Source of the DNA: Prevotella sp.
Lineage (GTDB): Bacteria > Bacteroidota > Bacteroidia > Bacteroidales > Bacteroidaceae
NCBI GenBank assembly: GCA_015060485.1
Contig: SUYI01000008.1
Coordinates: 42,924-106,923, forward strand
DNA length: 64,000 bases
Direction of reading: 5' to 3'
The notes under the pieces are model-generated. The model was not told where the DNA came from and made no database searches. It saw only the letters and a program-made list of their open reading frames with translations. The position numbers and the translations under genes were made by a program. Shown in pieces: positions 42,405 to 51,700 of this stretch (positions are counted from its first letter, which is position 1; each line of letters starts with the position of its first letter).

Positions 42405-42412
42405 TACCTTTG
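42405..42412 (+). promoter_or_regulatory. -7 box of a possible intergenic transcript
   Basis: TACCTTTG matches TAnnTTTG exactly, although no TTTG is found at the -33 position. It lies about 320 bases before kdsA and just ahead of the extended stem-loop. Confidence 0.55.
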
Positions 42413-42417
42413 CAATG

Positions 42418-42530
42418 TCAAATTGAAGAAGCGGCGAAGCGGTCTTTAAGGATAGAAATTGCGACATTTAAATCTAGAGATTGCGCGCATTAATGGTAGC
42501 AATAATTTTCCTTAATAGTACCTCCGACAA
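42418..42530 (+). ncRNA. Candidate structured RNA upstream of kdsA
   Basis: Behind the -7 box at 42405 lies an extended imperfect stem. TTAAG and GAAATTGC (42446-42462) pair with GCAAT, TTTTC and CTTAA (42499-42515) across small bulges, leaving a 36-base apical loop. There is no plausible protein. A long hairpin with bulges recalls 6S-type RNAs, but no diagnostic sequence was recognised. The 3' end is unknown and shown only as a guess; a long kdsA leader is the alternative. Confidence 0.35.
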
Positions 42531-42676
42531 GCGTAATCAGACGACAGAGAGAGCATTGATAAAATTATTTACAAACGGCACATCCATTCGAAGGCGGTGG
42601 AGAATCTGGAGGACGTGAAGACCAACCTCGTTGGACGGGACAAAGTTTCCATAAATGACGGAAAAGTCCGAAAAAA

Positions 42677-42708
42677 TTTGCATATTTCAACAATAATCAG
42701 TAACTTTG
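42677..42708 (+). promoter_or_regulatory. Promoter of kdsA
   Basis: TTTG (42677-42680), 20 bases, TAACTTTG (42701-42708), 24 bases before the kdsA ATG. Confidence 0.8.
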
Positions 42709-42732
42709 CAAGGTTAAAGACAATTGTGACTG

Positions 42733-43494
42733 ATGAAGCAAAAGATATTCATTGCTGGACCGTGTGTGATAGAATCAGCGGAGCTGCTGGACGAAGTGGC
42801 AGCTAAACTGGTGGAAATCAACGGGAAACTGGGCATTGACATCATATTCAAGGCTTCGTTCGACAAGGCGAACCGCACATCAATCAGTTCCTTCCGGGGA
42901 CCGGGCATCGACAGAGGGCTGCAGATGCTGAACGATGTGAAAGAGAAATACGGGCTGCGCGTGCTGACGGACATCCACGAAGCCTGGCAGGCTGAACCGA
43001 CCGGACAGGTGGTGGACGTAGTGCAGATTCCCGCCTTCCTGTGCCGACAGACGGACCTGCTGCTGGCTGCCGCACGGACGGGACGCGTGGTGAACATCAA
43101 GAAGGCTCAGTTTCTGAGCGGACAGGACATGCGATATCCCGTAGAGAAAGCCCGCGACGCCGGAGCACAGGAGGTGTGGCTGACGGAGCGCGGCAACATG
43201 ATGGGATACAACAACCTGGTGGTGGACTTCCGTAACATCGCCGACATGCGGGACATCTGCGAGACGGTAATCATGGACTGTACGCACAGCGTGCAGCGCC
43301 CAGGAGGGGCAGACGGCAAGACGGGAGGCGACAGACGATTCGTGCCACAGATGGCGCTGGCCGCCAAGGCCTTTGGAGCCACGGGATGGTTCTTCGAGGT
43401 GCACCCCACCCCCGACCAGGGACTGAGCGATGCCGCCAACATGCTGGAGCTGGACAAGCTTCCTGACTTAGTCAGTAAGCTAGTTGACAGTTGA
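42733..43494 (+). CDS. kdsA: 3-deoxy-8-phosphooctulonate (Kdo-8-P) synthase
   Basis: This 253-residue TIM-barrel enzyme condenses phosphoenolpyruvate with arabinose-5-phosphate to Kdo-8-phosphate for lipid A-core. The family motifs are FIAGPCVIES at the N-terminus, FKASFDKANRTS (about 38-49), SFRGPGIDRGL, IPAFLCRQTDLL, the NIKKAQFLSGQDM region and MDCTHSVQRPGG. The length is slightly short but normal. The last residues (LVDS) and the stop codon come from a 7-bp repeat array, so the original C-terminus may have been altered. The next gene makes the substrate, arabinose-5-phosphate. Confidence 0.96.
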   Translation: MKQKIFIAGPCVIESAELLDEVAAKLVEINGKLGIDIIFKASFDKANRTSISSFRGPGIDRGLQMLNDVKEKYGLRVLTDIHEAWQAEPTGQVVDVVQIPAFLCRQTDLLLAAARTGRVVNIKKAQFLSGQDMRYPVEKARDAGAQEVWLTERGNMMGYNNLVVDFRNIADMRDICETVIMDCTHSVQRPGGADGKTGGDRRFVPQMALAAKAFGATGWFFEVHPTPDQGLSDAANMLELDKLPDLVSKLVDS

Positions 43495-43513
43495 TAGTTG
43501 GCAGTTGACAGTT
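43482..43513 (+). repeat. Heptad array AGTTGAC supplying the kdsA stop codon
   Basis: Four units of AGTTGAC, AGTTGAT and AGTTGGC plus AGTT run at a 7-bp period. The kdsA TGA stop at 43492-43494 lies inside the second unit. Confidence 0.9.
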
Positions 43514-43555
43514 CTTTGACCTAAAGGTACAAAGCGTTGCAAGCAACGATTAGAC

Positions 43556-43576
43556 AGTTGACAGTTGATAATTGAC
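43556..43576 (+). repeat. Second heptad array before kdsD
   Basis: AGTTGAC, AGTTGAT and AATTGAC follow one another at 7-bp spacing, ending 18 bases before the GTG start of kdsD. They use the same unit as the array at the end of kdsA, 43 bp away. Confidence 0.8.
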
Positions 43577-43594
43577 GATTTATAATTTAGAATT

Positions 43595-44542
43595 GTGACG
43601 ATAAGAGAATACGCTATACAATGTATCAAGGACGAGGCACAGGCGGTGCTGGACCTGATACCGAAGATGGACGACGACTTCGACCGCGCTGTGGAGCTGA
43701 TGATGCAGTGCCAAGGCAAGGTCATCGTCACCGGTGTGGGCAAGAGCGGACACATCGGAGCGAAGATAGCGGCGACGCTGGCCTCGACAGGCACCCCGTC
43801 GTTCTTCGTGAATCCGCTGGACGTCTATCATGGCGACCTCGGCGTGATGTCGAGAGGCGACGTGGTGGTGGCCATCTCGAACTCAGGACAGACCGACGAG
43901 CTGCTGAGATTCATACCGATGGTGCTCCACATGGAGATTCCCATCATCGCCATGAGCGGCAATCCAGAGTCGCTGCTGGCCAAATACTCGACGTGCCATC
44001 TGAACGTGAGCGTAGAGAAAGAGGCCTGTCCGCTGAACCTGGCACCTACCAGTTCGACGACAGCAGCCCTCGTCATGGGCGACGCACTGGCCGTAGCGCT
44101 GATGGAACGGCGCAACTTCCAGCCGCAGGACTTCGCACAGTTCCACCCGGGAGGTGAGTTGGGCAAGCGGCTGCTGACCACCGCCCAGGACGTGATGCTG
44201 ACAGAGAACCTGCCGCTGCTGACGGAAGAGATGCACCTGGGCGAGGCCATCATCCTGGTGAGCAAAGGCAAGCTGGGACTTGGCGTAGCCGTCAAGGACG
44301 GACGCATCAGTGGACTCATTACCGACGGCGACATCCGCAGGGCGATGGAGAAATGGCAGGCAGAGTTCTTCGACAGGACGGTGGCCGACATCATGACCCG
44401 CAACCCCAAGATGGTGAGCCCACAGGCCAAGATTGCTGAGATACAGAAGACAATGAACAAACATAAAATCCACAACGTGCTGGTGGTCGACGGTGAAAAC
44501 AGACTGCTCGGAATCGTCGACAGATATGCATGTGTACTTTAA
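43595..44542 (+). CDS. kdsD: Arabinose-5-phosphate isomerase (SIS + CBS domains)
   Basis: GTG at 43595 starts a 315-residue protein. The SIS domain (about 40-175) shows IVTGVGKSGHIGAKIAATLASTGTPSFF, SNSGQTDELL and NLAPTSSTTAALVMGDALAVAL. Two CBS domains follow (about 205-315; DIMTRNPKMVSPQAKI). It interconverts ribulose-5-phosphate and arabinose-5-phosphate, the Kdo precursor used by the KdsA encoded just upstream. KpsF-type paralogues of capsule loci share this architecture; the location beside kdsA favours the housekeeping LPS role. Confidence 0.95.
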   Translation: MTIREYAIQCIKDEAQAVLDLIPKMDDDFDRAVELMMQCQGKVIVTGVGKSGHIGAKIAATLASTGTPSFFVNPLDVYHGDLGVMSRGDVVVAISNSGQTDELLRFIPMVLHMEIPIIAMSGNPESLLAKYSTCHLNVSVEKEACPLNLAPTSSTTAALVMGDALAVALMERRNFQPQDFAQFHPGGELGKRLLTTAQDVMLTENLPLLTEEMHLGEAIILVSKGKLGLGVAVKDGRISGLITDGDIRRAMEKWQAEFFDRTVADIMTRNPKMVSPQAKIAEIQKTMNKHKIHNVLVVDGENRLLGIVDRYACVL

Positions 44543-44561
44543 GAGGAGTTAAGAATAAGAT

Positions 44562-47500
44562 ATGAACAGACTGAAAAGAATATTGTTAGTCCTCATGCTG
44601 GCACTACCACTGACAGCAGCAGGCGTATATTTGTTTAAGACACTTGATGCCCGTAACGGACTGATCAGCAGTCAGATTAACTGCGTGCTGAAAGACCAGC
44701 GGGGATACATGTGGTTTGGTACCCCTGCCGGACTGTACCGCTTCGACGGATACACGTTCAAGAATTTCCAGAGCAACTCGCAGGACGGCTCGTCGTTGCC
44801 CGACAGCTACATCATCAGCATTCAGGAAATGCTGGACGGCAACCTGTGGATTGAGACCTCGGCAGGATTCTGCGTCTACCATCCGCAAACGGAGAGTTTC
44901 GAGCGCGACATGAAGCAGATCTATGCCAGCATGGGTGTCGAGGGTAAGCCCGACGTCGTGTTCATAGACAGACACAAGAACTTCTGGGCGTCGATTCCCA
45001 ATAAGGGTGTCATTGCCTACAACATGCAGCAGCAGACCAGCTATCCTTTTGCCTATACCAACGATGCCCACGGCATTCCACAGGGCACTATCACCTCCAT
45101 CAACGAGTGTCGCGACGGAGCAATCCTGGTCTACGAAGACGGTCGACTGGTATGCTGCGACATCATGCGCCAACAGCAGACGGTATGGCAGACTGACCAC
45201 ATCGCACAACAGCATCTGCGCAAGTCAAAATCGCTGAAAGTCTTTGCCGACCAGCTGGACAACATCTGGCTCTACGGACAAGGGACGCTGATGCTATACA
45301 ACAAAAACGCCAACACGTGGAACACCACCATCGGCGACCAGCTGGGACTGACCAGTGTTGCCGTAGACCATAGTGTGAACGGAATGTCGGGCGACCGCAA
45401 CGGCAACATCTGGGTTGGTACGGACCGTTCGGGACTGATTCGCATCAACGTGAATACCCACGAGATGGAGAATGTACAGCCACGCGGCATCAATCCCCGC
45501 CGTATAGACAGCGAGACGATGGCCATACAAAGTGTCTACGTGGACGACACAGACCTGTTATGGGTAGGCACGGAGAAATCGGGCGTAGCATATTACGGTA
45601 GCAATATCTACAAGTTCGACAGCGATCTCATCGGCGACGTCACCGCCATAGCCCAAGGCGCCGACAGCACCATCTGGTACGGTACCGGCTCGAAGGGTAT
45701 CATTGGCTATAATGGCACTTTGGCCAGTAGCAAGGTGTCGTGTATGGCCACCACACCGGACGGAAGCCTGTGGGTGGGTTCGAAGCAGAACGGACTGACG
45801 CGCATTCAGAACGGCGTAGGAAAAATCTATTCGGCCGCCCGCGACAGTGTGAAGACATTGATTGACGACCACATCAACGCCCTGTGCAGCGATAAGTCGG
45901 GCAACCTGTGGATAGCCACCAACGGAGGACTGCAGGTGTACAACCCGAAGATGGACACCTTCTCGGCCTACACGCGTGAGAACGGCATGCTGAACACCAA
46001 CAACATCACGTCGCTCTTCTACGGACAGAACAACCGCATGCTGATTGGTACGTCAGAAGGACTCGTGATATTGGACCTCTCGACACGTGAAAAGACCGTG
46101 CTGACGGGTAATTCGACGAATATCCAGACGTTCACGAACAATTACATCACCCAGATTTATGAGGACACACGCGGACTCATTTGGATAGGAACACGTGAAG
46201 GTCTGAACATTCTGAATACGGTCAAGGACGAAGTCAGTCACCTGACGGAAAAGGACGGACTGTGCAACAACTCCATCTGCGGTATCGTTGAGGACAGAAG
46301 CCACAACATCTGGGTTTCCACCAGTAACGGAGTGAGCCGCGTAGTGACACAACGTGACCACGAGGACGGCACGTTCACCTACGGACTGTATAACTACAGC
46401 GTCTATGACGGACTGCAGAGTAACGAGTTCAACATGGGAGCCATCCTGGCGAAAAACAACGGCGAAGTGGTGTTTGGAGGACTTTACGGCGTGAACTGGG
46501 TGCGTCAGGGAACAAAGGACGACCAGGAGTCATTGCCGCGCGTCATGCTGACTCAGCTGTTTATCGGCGAGGAAGAGATTCTGACAGGACACGAATATGA
46601 CGGACGCACCATCCTGACATCAGCGCTGAACGAAACGAACAAGATTGAGTTGGGAAACAGCCAGAACACGCTGACCATTAAGTTTGCCGCAGGAAACTAC
46701 AACCAAGGCGAGCGCCTGCAGTTCATGTACTGGATGGAAGGTCTGGAGAACGACTGGCGAAACGGAGACGCCCTGTTGCATGGCGTCCGATTCCGCAATC
46801 TGAGCAGCGGCACCTATACGCTGCACGTCAAGGCCGTCAGTGCCGACGGAGCAGTGAGCAATCAGGAACGTACACTGGAAATCACCATCGACCGCCCCTG
46901 GTGGATTTCATGGTGGGCGCTGACGGTATATATCATCATCGCCATCCTGGTACTGGCCATCTGGCGCTACGGCATCAAGAAACTCAGGAGAATATGGAGG
47001 AGCAAGCGCACCGTCATTGACGAACTGAAACGCCAGCGCGAGGAAATCAAGAATACCAGTGAGGACCTGCGCCAGCCTATGGCCCGCATGACGACCATCA
47101 TCGGGTCACTAGCCGAGAAGGAGCAGACTATGGAGGGCCGCGAACAGCTGAACTCGCTGCACTTCCAACTGTTGCAAATCATCACCCGCATCTCGGAGAT
47201 GCAGTCGACGCTGGAGAATCCGGAGAAGAAGGCCGAGTCGACCGCCAAGGACCGCATGGAACTCAACGACCGAGGCGAGGTGGCCATGATATCGAATTCG
47301 GCCGCCAAGGAACTGACTGCCGAAATCAGACCCTTCAAGGTCGACTCGCAGGCGAAGAAGTTCAGCGTGGTGTTCATCGATTCGAACCACGAATTCCTGA
47401 CTTTCGTCAATGCCCATCTGCGCGAGGTCTACGACTTCCACGTTTACGACAACATCAAGGATGCACTGCCTGACATCGAAATGCTGAATGCCGATCTCGT

Positions 47501-48320
47501 CGTATGTAAGCAGGACATGGAATTCATGACAGGTAGCGAGCTGTGCAGCCGCTTCAAGATGGATCCGCGCAGAAGAAAGACCAAGTTCGTGCTGCTGACG
47601 GATGGTGTGCTGTCGCAACAGGATATGACCGACCAGAACATCACACTGGCTGCAGACGACTATCTGGCCAAGCCGTTTAACATCCAGGAGGCTGTCATCC
47701 GATTCAATAAGCTGATGGGGCTCGGACCTATCGAGATGGAGAGTAACGCCATCGAAGGTGAGGAGACGCGCCGGCTGGAAAGCCGCAATGCCAGTATGAC
47801 TACTGCCACCTTCCACTACGACGACGAAGGTGCAGAACAGCGTGACACTGTGGAGCATGCAGAAAACATAGCACCTCACGAGCAGGAAGAGGAGCAGCCT
47901 GAACAAACAGGTCCTCAGACTACGGGAAATGAGCTGATGCGCCAGTACTACGGCGGCAATACCATCGGCGACTACTCGATGAGTGATGCGATGGACCAGC
48001 AACTGATGCGCAACATCGAACAGTTTGTGCTGCAGAACATGAGTCGCGGACAGATCAGTCTGGAAGAGATGGCCACCGCTATGGGTATGGGTCGCGTGCC
48101 GTTCTACCACAAGGTGCGTGCCATCACGACGAAGACACCTGCCGAGATTGTGCGCGACCTGCGACTGAAGCATGCCTGCACCCTGCTCGTCAACACCGAT
48201 ATCAACATGAGCGAGCTGGCGATTAATGTCGGATTCATGACTGCAGAGAACTTTGCCAACATCTTTAAGGATAAGTTTGGAATGACGCCGCTGGAGTATC
48301 GTATGAAATACAGAAAATAG
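44562..48320 (+). CDS. HTCS-like regulator with degenerate phosphorelay (no HATPase, Lys in the receiver)
   Basis: This is a 1252-residue protein: a signal anchor (about 5-24), propeller repeats (about 30-690), a Y_Y_Y domain (about 700-775), a transmembrane helix (785-805), and a shortened kinase remnant (about 820-925). In the remnant, Glu834 stands where the H-box His should be (NTSEDLRQP), and no HATPase motif is present. A receiver-like domain (932-1055) has Lys983 at the phosphoacceptor Asp position (DLVVCKQDMEF); the later Lys of YLAKPF is retained. A full AraC-type DNA-binding domain (about 1145-1252) follows. It should bind DNA but cannot phosphorylate in the usual way. It starts 19 bases after kdsD. 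Confidence 0.9.
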   Translation: MNRLKRILLVLMLALPLTAAGVYLFKTLDARNGLISSQINCVLKDQRGYMWFGTPAGLYRFDGYTFKNFQSNSQDGSSLPDSYIISIQEMLDGNLWIETSAGFCVYHPQTESFERDMKQIYASMGVEGKPDVVFIDRHKNFWASIPNKGVIAYNMQQQTSYPFAYTNDAHGIPQGTITSINECRDGAILVYEDGRLVCCDIMRQQQTVWQTDHIAQQHLRKSKSLKVFADQLDNIWLYGQGTLMLYNKNANTWNTTIGDQLGLTSVAVDHSVNGMSGDRNGNIWVGTDRSGLIRINVNTHEMENVQPRGINPRRIDSETMAIQSVYVDDTDLLWVGTEKSGVAYYGSNIYKFDSDLIGDVTAIAQGADSTIWYGTGSKGIIGYNGTLASSKVSCMATTPDGSLWVGSKQNGLTRIQNGVGKIYSAARDSVKTLIDDHINALCSDKSGNLWIATNGGLQVYNPKMDTFSAYTRENGMLNTNNITSLFYGQNNRMLIGTSEGLVILDLSTREKTVLTGNSTNIQTFTNNYITQIYEDTRGLIWIGTREGLNILNTVKDEVSHLTEKDGLCNNSICGIVEDRSHNIWVSTSNGVSRVVTQRDHEDGTFTYGLYNYSVYDGLQSNEFNMGAILAKNNGEVVFGGLYGVNWVRQGTKDDQESLPRVMLTQLFIGEEEILTGHEYDGRTILTSALNETNKIELGNSQNTLTIKFAAGNYNQGERLQFMYWMEGLENDWRNGDALLHGVRFRNLSSGTYTLHVKAVSADGAVSNQERTLEITIDRPWWISWWALTVYIIIAILVLAIWRYGIKKLRRIWRSKRTVIDELKRQREEIKNTSEDLRQPMARMTTIIGSLAEKEQTMEGREQLNSLHFQLLQIITRISEMQSTLENPEKKAESTAKDRMELNDRGEVAMISNSAAKELTAEIRPFKVDSQAKKFSVVFIDSNHEFLTFVNAHLREVYDFHVYDNIKDALPDIEMLNADLVVCKQDMEFMTGSELCSRFKMDPRRRKTKFVLLTDGVLSQQDMTDQNITLAADDYLAKPFNIQEAVIRFNKLMGLGPIEMESNAIEGEETRRLESRNASMTTATFHYDDEGAEQRDTVEHAENIAPHEQEEEQPEQTGPQTTGNELMRQYYGGNTIGDYSMSDAMDQQLMRNIEQFVLQNMSRGQISLEEMATAMGMGRVPFYHKVRAITTKTPAEIVRDLRLKHACTLLVNTDINMSELAINVGFMTAENFANIFKDKFGMTPLEYRMKYRK

Positions 48321-48323
48321 ACC

Positions 48324-49583
48324 ATGATTCGTACGGCTCTCAGTATTCTTTTCGTTGCCTTCTGCCTGTCGGCGAGTGCTCAGACCAGCGACTCGCTGAT
48401 TGTTCAGACCCTGCGCGAGAGCAACATCCGGTTCAGCAACGACAACAGCGTGACGCTGTTGATGTCGGGACAGGAGAAATTCGACGACATGTTCCGGGCC
48501 ATCCGCCAAGCCAAGAGTAGCATACACCTGGAGTACTTTAACTTCAGAAACGACTCCATCGCATCGATGCTGTTCGACCTGCTGCGCGAGAAACGCAAGG
48601 AAGGTGTGGAAGTAAGGGCGATGTTCGACGGATTTGGCAACGACTCGAACAACCAGCCACTGAAGAAGCACCATCTGCAATCCCTTCGCGAAGACTCCAT
48701 CGATATCGTAGAATACTCTCCCATTCGCTTTCCCTGGGTAAACCACATCTATGGACGCGACCACCGCAAAATCGTGGTCATCGACGGAAAGATAGCCTAT
48801 ACGGGCGGCATGAATGTGGCCGACTACTACATCAAAGGAACGGAACAGGTGGGTGAATGGCGCGACATGCACTGTCGCATAGAGGGTGATGCCGTCAACG
48901 AACTGCAACGCATCTTTTTCCGCATCTGGAACCGCACAACGGGCGAGAACGCCTCAGGTATGAAATACTATCGGGGAGGTACGTCTACCGTTTTCGAAGG
49001 GCTGAAAGCCGACACCACCAGTACGAAAGGCCGTAAGATGGTGGGTATCATCAACCGCGAACCTGGTGTGACGCCCAAAATCATGCGTACATTCTACATC
49101 AACGCCATCAACCAGGCGAAGGACAGCATCCACATCATCAACCCCTACTTCACCCTCATTCCCAGCGTTACCCGCGCCTTGACACGAGCCATCAAAAGAG
49201 GTGTGAAGGTGGAAATCATGCTATCGTCGAAGAGCGACATCCCCCTGACGCCTGACTGTGCCCTCTACCAAGCCCGCAAACTGATGAAGCGCGGAGCAAA
49301 GGTGTGGCTCTACAAACCGGGATTCCACCATTCGAAGATTATGATGGTCGACGGCCTATATTGCACCGTAGGAAGTACCAATCTGGATGCCCGCAGTCTG
49401 AAATGTGACTTTGAGGAGAATGCCGTTATCGTTGACAAGGCGACGACGAAGGAACTGGACGATATGTTCTGGCGCGACAAACAGAAAAGTTTCGAACTGA
49501 CTGATGAAACGTGGGATAAGTTCCGCACCGGGTGGCAGAAATTCCGCGGATGGTTTGCACACTTGCTGCAGCCCTTCCTCTAA
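48324..49583 (+). CDS. Exported phospholipase D-like protein (cardiolipin-synthase family)
   Basis: This 419-residue protein has a cleavable signal peptide (1-19, ASAQ) instead of the two membrane helices typical of ClsA. Both HKD motifs are intact: HRKIVVIDGKIAYTGG near 147 and HSKIMMVDGLYCTVGSTN near 335. It is therefore a two-motif PLD enzyme acting in the periplasm, either making cardiolipin or cleaving phosphodiesters. It follows the HTCS-like gene by 3 bases, so it is probably a target or partner in the same operon. Its last 4 bases overlap the convergent TPR gene. Confidence 0.9.
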   Translation: MIRTALSILFVAFCLSASAQTSDSLIVQTLRESNIRFSNDNSVTLLMSGQEKFDDMFRAIRQAKSSIHLEYFNFRNDSIASMLFDLLREKRKEGVEVRAMFDGFGNDSNNQPLKKHHLQSLREDSIDIVEYSPIRFPWVNHIYGRDHRKIVVIDGKIAYTGGMNVADYYIKGTEQVGEWRDMHCRIEGDAVNELQRIFFRIWNRTTGENASGMKYYRGGTSTVFEGLKADTTSTKGRKMVGIINREPGVTPKIMRTFYINAINQAKDSIHIINPYFTLIPSVTRALTRAIKRGVKVEIMLSSKSDIPLTPDCALYQARKLMKRGAKVWLYKPGFHHSKIMMVDGLYCTVGSTNLDARSLKCDFEENAVIVDKATTKELDDMFWRDKQKSFELTDETWDKFRTGWQKFRGWFAHLLQPFL

Positions 49584-51700
49584 AAGCGTATCAAGGCTTT
49601 CATCATCCGGATTTGCAAAGTATCAATGCCCCGCTCGTTCAGCCACGATTCATCGGGAAATTGATCGGTATTGTCGGATGCCTTGAAATGTGTAGCAGCA
49701 TCGTCAATTCGTCCCAGTAACCACAGGCAATAGCCGTAATTGAGGTGATCCTCACCTATCACCTGCTGGCCTTGCATGATATGCTCGTACATCTTTGCTG
49801 CCTGTTCCAGTCGGTTATCACAAGTCAGTGTCCACGCCAGCACACGCTGCACATTCACATCGTCAGCATGCTCATAGTCTAACTGATAGAGCAGTTTCAA
49901 GGCTTCTTCGTAATCCTCTAACCGGACCAGACAGACGGCTTTGTTCAGCATATAGTTTTTCTTGCCTGGGTACAGCAACAGCAGACGGTCGTAATAGCCG
50001 TCCGCCGTTTCATATTGGCACAATTTGAAAGCATTTCGTGCAGCACCGCTTAACGCCTGTTCGTTCGTAGGGTCTAATTCGACAGCCTCATCCCACAGCT
50101 CCATCCACATCAGATACTGTGCATCACGATATTCTTCAGGAATAGTGGTTATCAAATGCTTCGACATCTTGTCGAAATGGTACTTCTTCATCATTCGTAC
50201 CACACTGTATTTCTGACGTTCGAGGGGGGAATGACTGAAGAAGGTGGAACTGAAGAAATTCAGTGTGTCGTATTCCTGCGTGCTGTCTTCAAAGGGATTG
50301 TTGAGTGCCGAACGGTTGGGGAAGAGGCGGAAGAAACGATAGAGGTCCATCAGATAAATTCGACGCAGATAGGGCGCCGTCTGATTTTCACCGATTTCCA
50401 GTTCTCCCAACGACGCTTCGTTATTCCTGATGACATCCCGTATGCTGGCCGGTAAACGGCTGAGCACTTCCATCGAGGCTATGACAAACGAATATTTGTC
50501 GCTATTGCAGAAGGGGCCTTTCGAGAGAATGGACATCACAAAGTGCTGGAATTCCAGCCGGTCTACAAACTGGGCGATATCGGGATGGTCGATGTAAAAC
50601 GGAACCAGCCAGTTGGACATATCGTAAAAGAAAGGATAGCGCTTCATCTGGGCAAAGCCTCCGAAATACACGTCGGAGCCCTGCTTTTGCATATCTATCA
50701 TACGTTGCATGGTGGCCTCAAGTTGTTCCATTCTGCGCTCTGACGCATCAGGATGCAGCACGTCCTCCAAGGGGTCTTCCTCGACTTCCTCAATACCGTT
50801 GCGGGTAATCTGAAACGCATCGTTCTTCATCAGGTCGGGCATGATTTCATTCCGTATGATGTCGTTATCCTTCTCGGCATTCAGCGTCAGCAACAGCTGC
50901 ATCTGCAATTCGGTAAGTTCCTGGCACACTTCGTCCGACTTCAGCAAATCGTCAACGATGGTCTGCTGTTCAGGATAGACGTTTCTCACGGTATCGTCCA
51001 GCGAGAACACCCACCCCACCAGGGCACGCTGACGCACATGCTCATCAGATGACTGGCGGTAGACTTCTGTCAACAAGCGGAACTTCACCATATCGAACTG
51101 ACTCATCAGCGAGATGGTAATGGCCGAAACAATCACTTGCTGATCGATAGTGTCGATGGTAGGCGACAGCAATAATTCCGTAAAGCCCTTTCCTACACTA
51201 CTCGTCCACATACGCGACGTGACGATATAGTTGAACAGCGTATTCATCTGTTGCTGGTGAGCTTTATAAAGTGTACGGCTTTTCTCTTTTCGCTTGTTCT
51301 CCGCCTCAAATTCAAGCATGGCTATTTCGCTGACGAAATTTTCCATCTCATGACGAATGGCAGATAGCGACCAGTCGCGAACCTGCTTTCGTGCGCTCTG
51401 ATGCAAAGCAACCAGAAACGACGATGCCTGCTGGCGACGGTACATGGCAATATTAGCAAAAACCAAATACACCTGCTGGAGCAAACGCTGATATTGTTCC
51501 TGACGCTGCGGGTCGTCGACGCCTTTGCGCCAATAGCCTGTCATCAGTTCGTATTCTTCTTTCAGCACATTCAGGCGGTCTGTAGTCTGTCCGTCAGGCC
51601 ATGCCGACAGATAAACCTCCAACTCTGCTATCGCCATTCCACAATTGCCTTCGCAGAGTTGCCTGAAAACAGGCTCCAACGAGTGATCTATTGACTTCAT
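49580..51700 (-). CDS. Large TPR-type protein of unknown function
   Basis: This is a 706-residue cytoplasmic protein without signal or membrane segments. ATG at 51700 overlaps the upstream lipoprotein stop (ATGA). It is largely helical. The C-terminal 200 residues contain recognisable tetratricopeptide units (YLMWMELWDEAVELDPTNEQALSGAARNAFK, YYDRLLLLYPGKKNYMLNKAVCLVRLEDYEEALKLLYQLD). The N-terminal 450 residues match no family I know. It seems a Bacteroidales-specific protein. Pairing with a substrate-binding lipoprotein is unexplained. Confidence 0.85.
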   Translation of the reverse strand: MKSIDHSLEPVFRQLCEGNCGMAIAELEVYLSAWPDGQTTDRLNVLKEEYELMTGYWRKGVDDPQRQEQYQRLLQQVYLVFANIAMYRRQQASSFLVALHQSARKQVRDWSLSAIRHEMENFVSEIAMLEFEAENKRKEKSRTLYKAHQQQMNTLFNYIVTSRMWTSSVGKGFTELLLSPTIDTIDQQVIVSAITISLMSQFDMVKFRLLTEVYRQSSDEHVRQRALVGWVFSLDDTVRNVYPEQQTIVDDLLKSDEVCQELTELQMQLLLTLNAEKDNDIIRNEIMPDLMKNDAFQITRNGIEEVEEDPLEDVLHPDASERRMEQLEATMQRMIDMQKQGSDVYFGGFAQMKRYPFFYDMSNWLVPFYIDHPDIAQFVDRLEFQHFVMSILSKGPFCNSDKYSFVIASMEVLSRLPASIRDVIRNNEASLGELEIGENQTAPYLRRIYLMDLYRFFRLFPNRSALNNPFEDSTQEYDTLNFFSSTFFSHSPLERQKYSVVRMMKKYHFDKMSKHLITTIPEEYRDAQYLMWMELWDEAVELDPTNEQALSGAARNAFKLCQYETADGYYDRLLLLYPGKKNYMLNKAVCLVRLEDYEEALKLLYQLDYEHADDVNVQRVLAWTLTCDNRLEQAAKMYEHIMQGQQVIGEDHLNYGYCLWLLGRIDDAATHFKASDNTDQFPDESWLNERGIDTLQIRMMKALIRF

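Larger units (their letters stand above)
42301..42732 (+). other. Long intergenic region with hairpins and two promoters
   Basis: These 432 bases lie between the YqaA and kdsA genes and hold no convincing gene. An open frame from 42597 runs into kdsA in the wrong frame and has no family resemblance. The stretch contains, in order, a strong hairpin (42307-42351), a -7 box (42405), an extended stem-loop (42446-42515), a smaller hairpin near 42636-42670, and the kdsA promoter (42677-42708). Confidence 0.7.

Noticed and set aside
42597..42806. Open frame of 69 codons upstream of and into kdsA
   Set aside because: It overlaps kdsA in another frame, crosses the kdsA promoter and matches no family I recognise.
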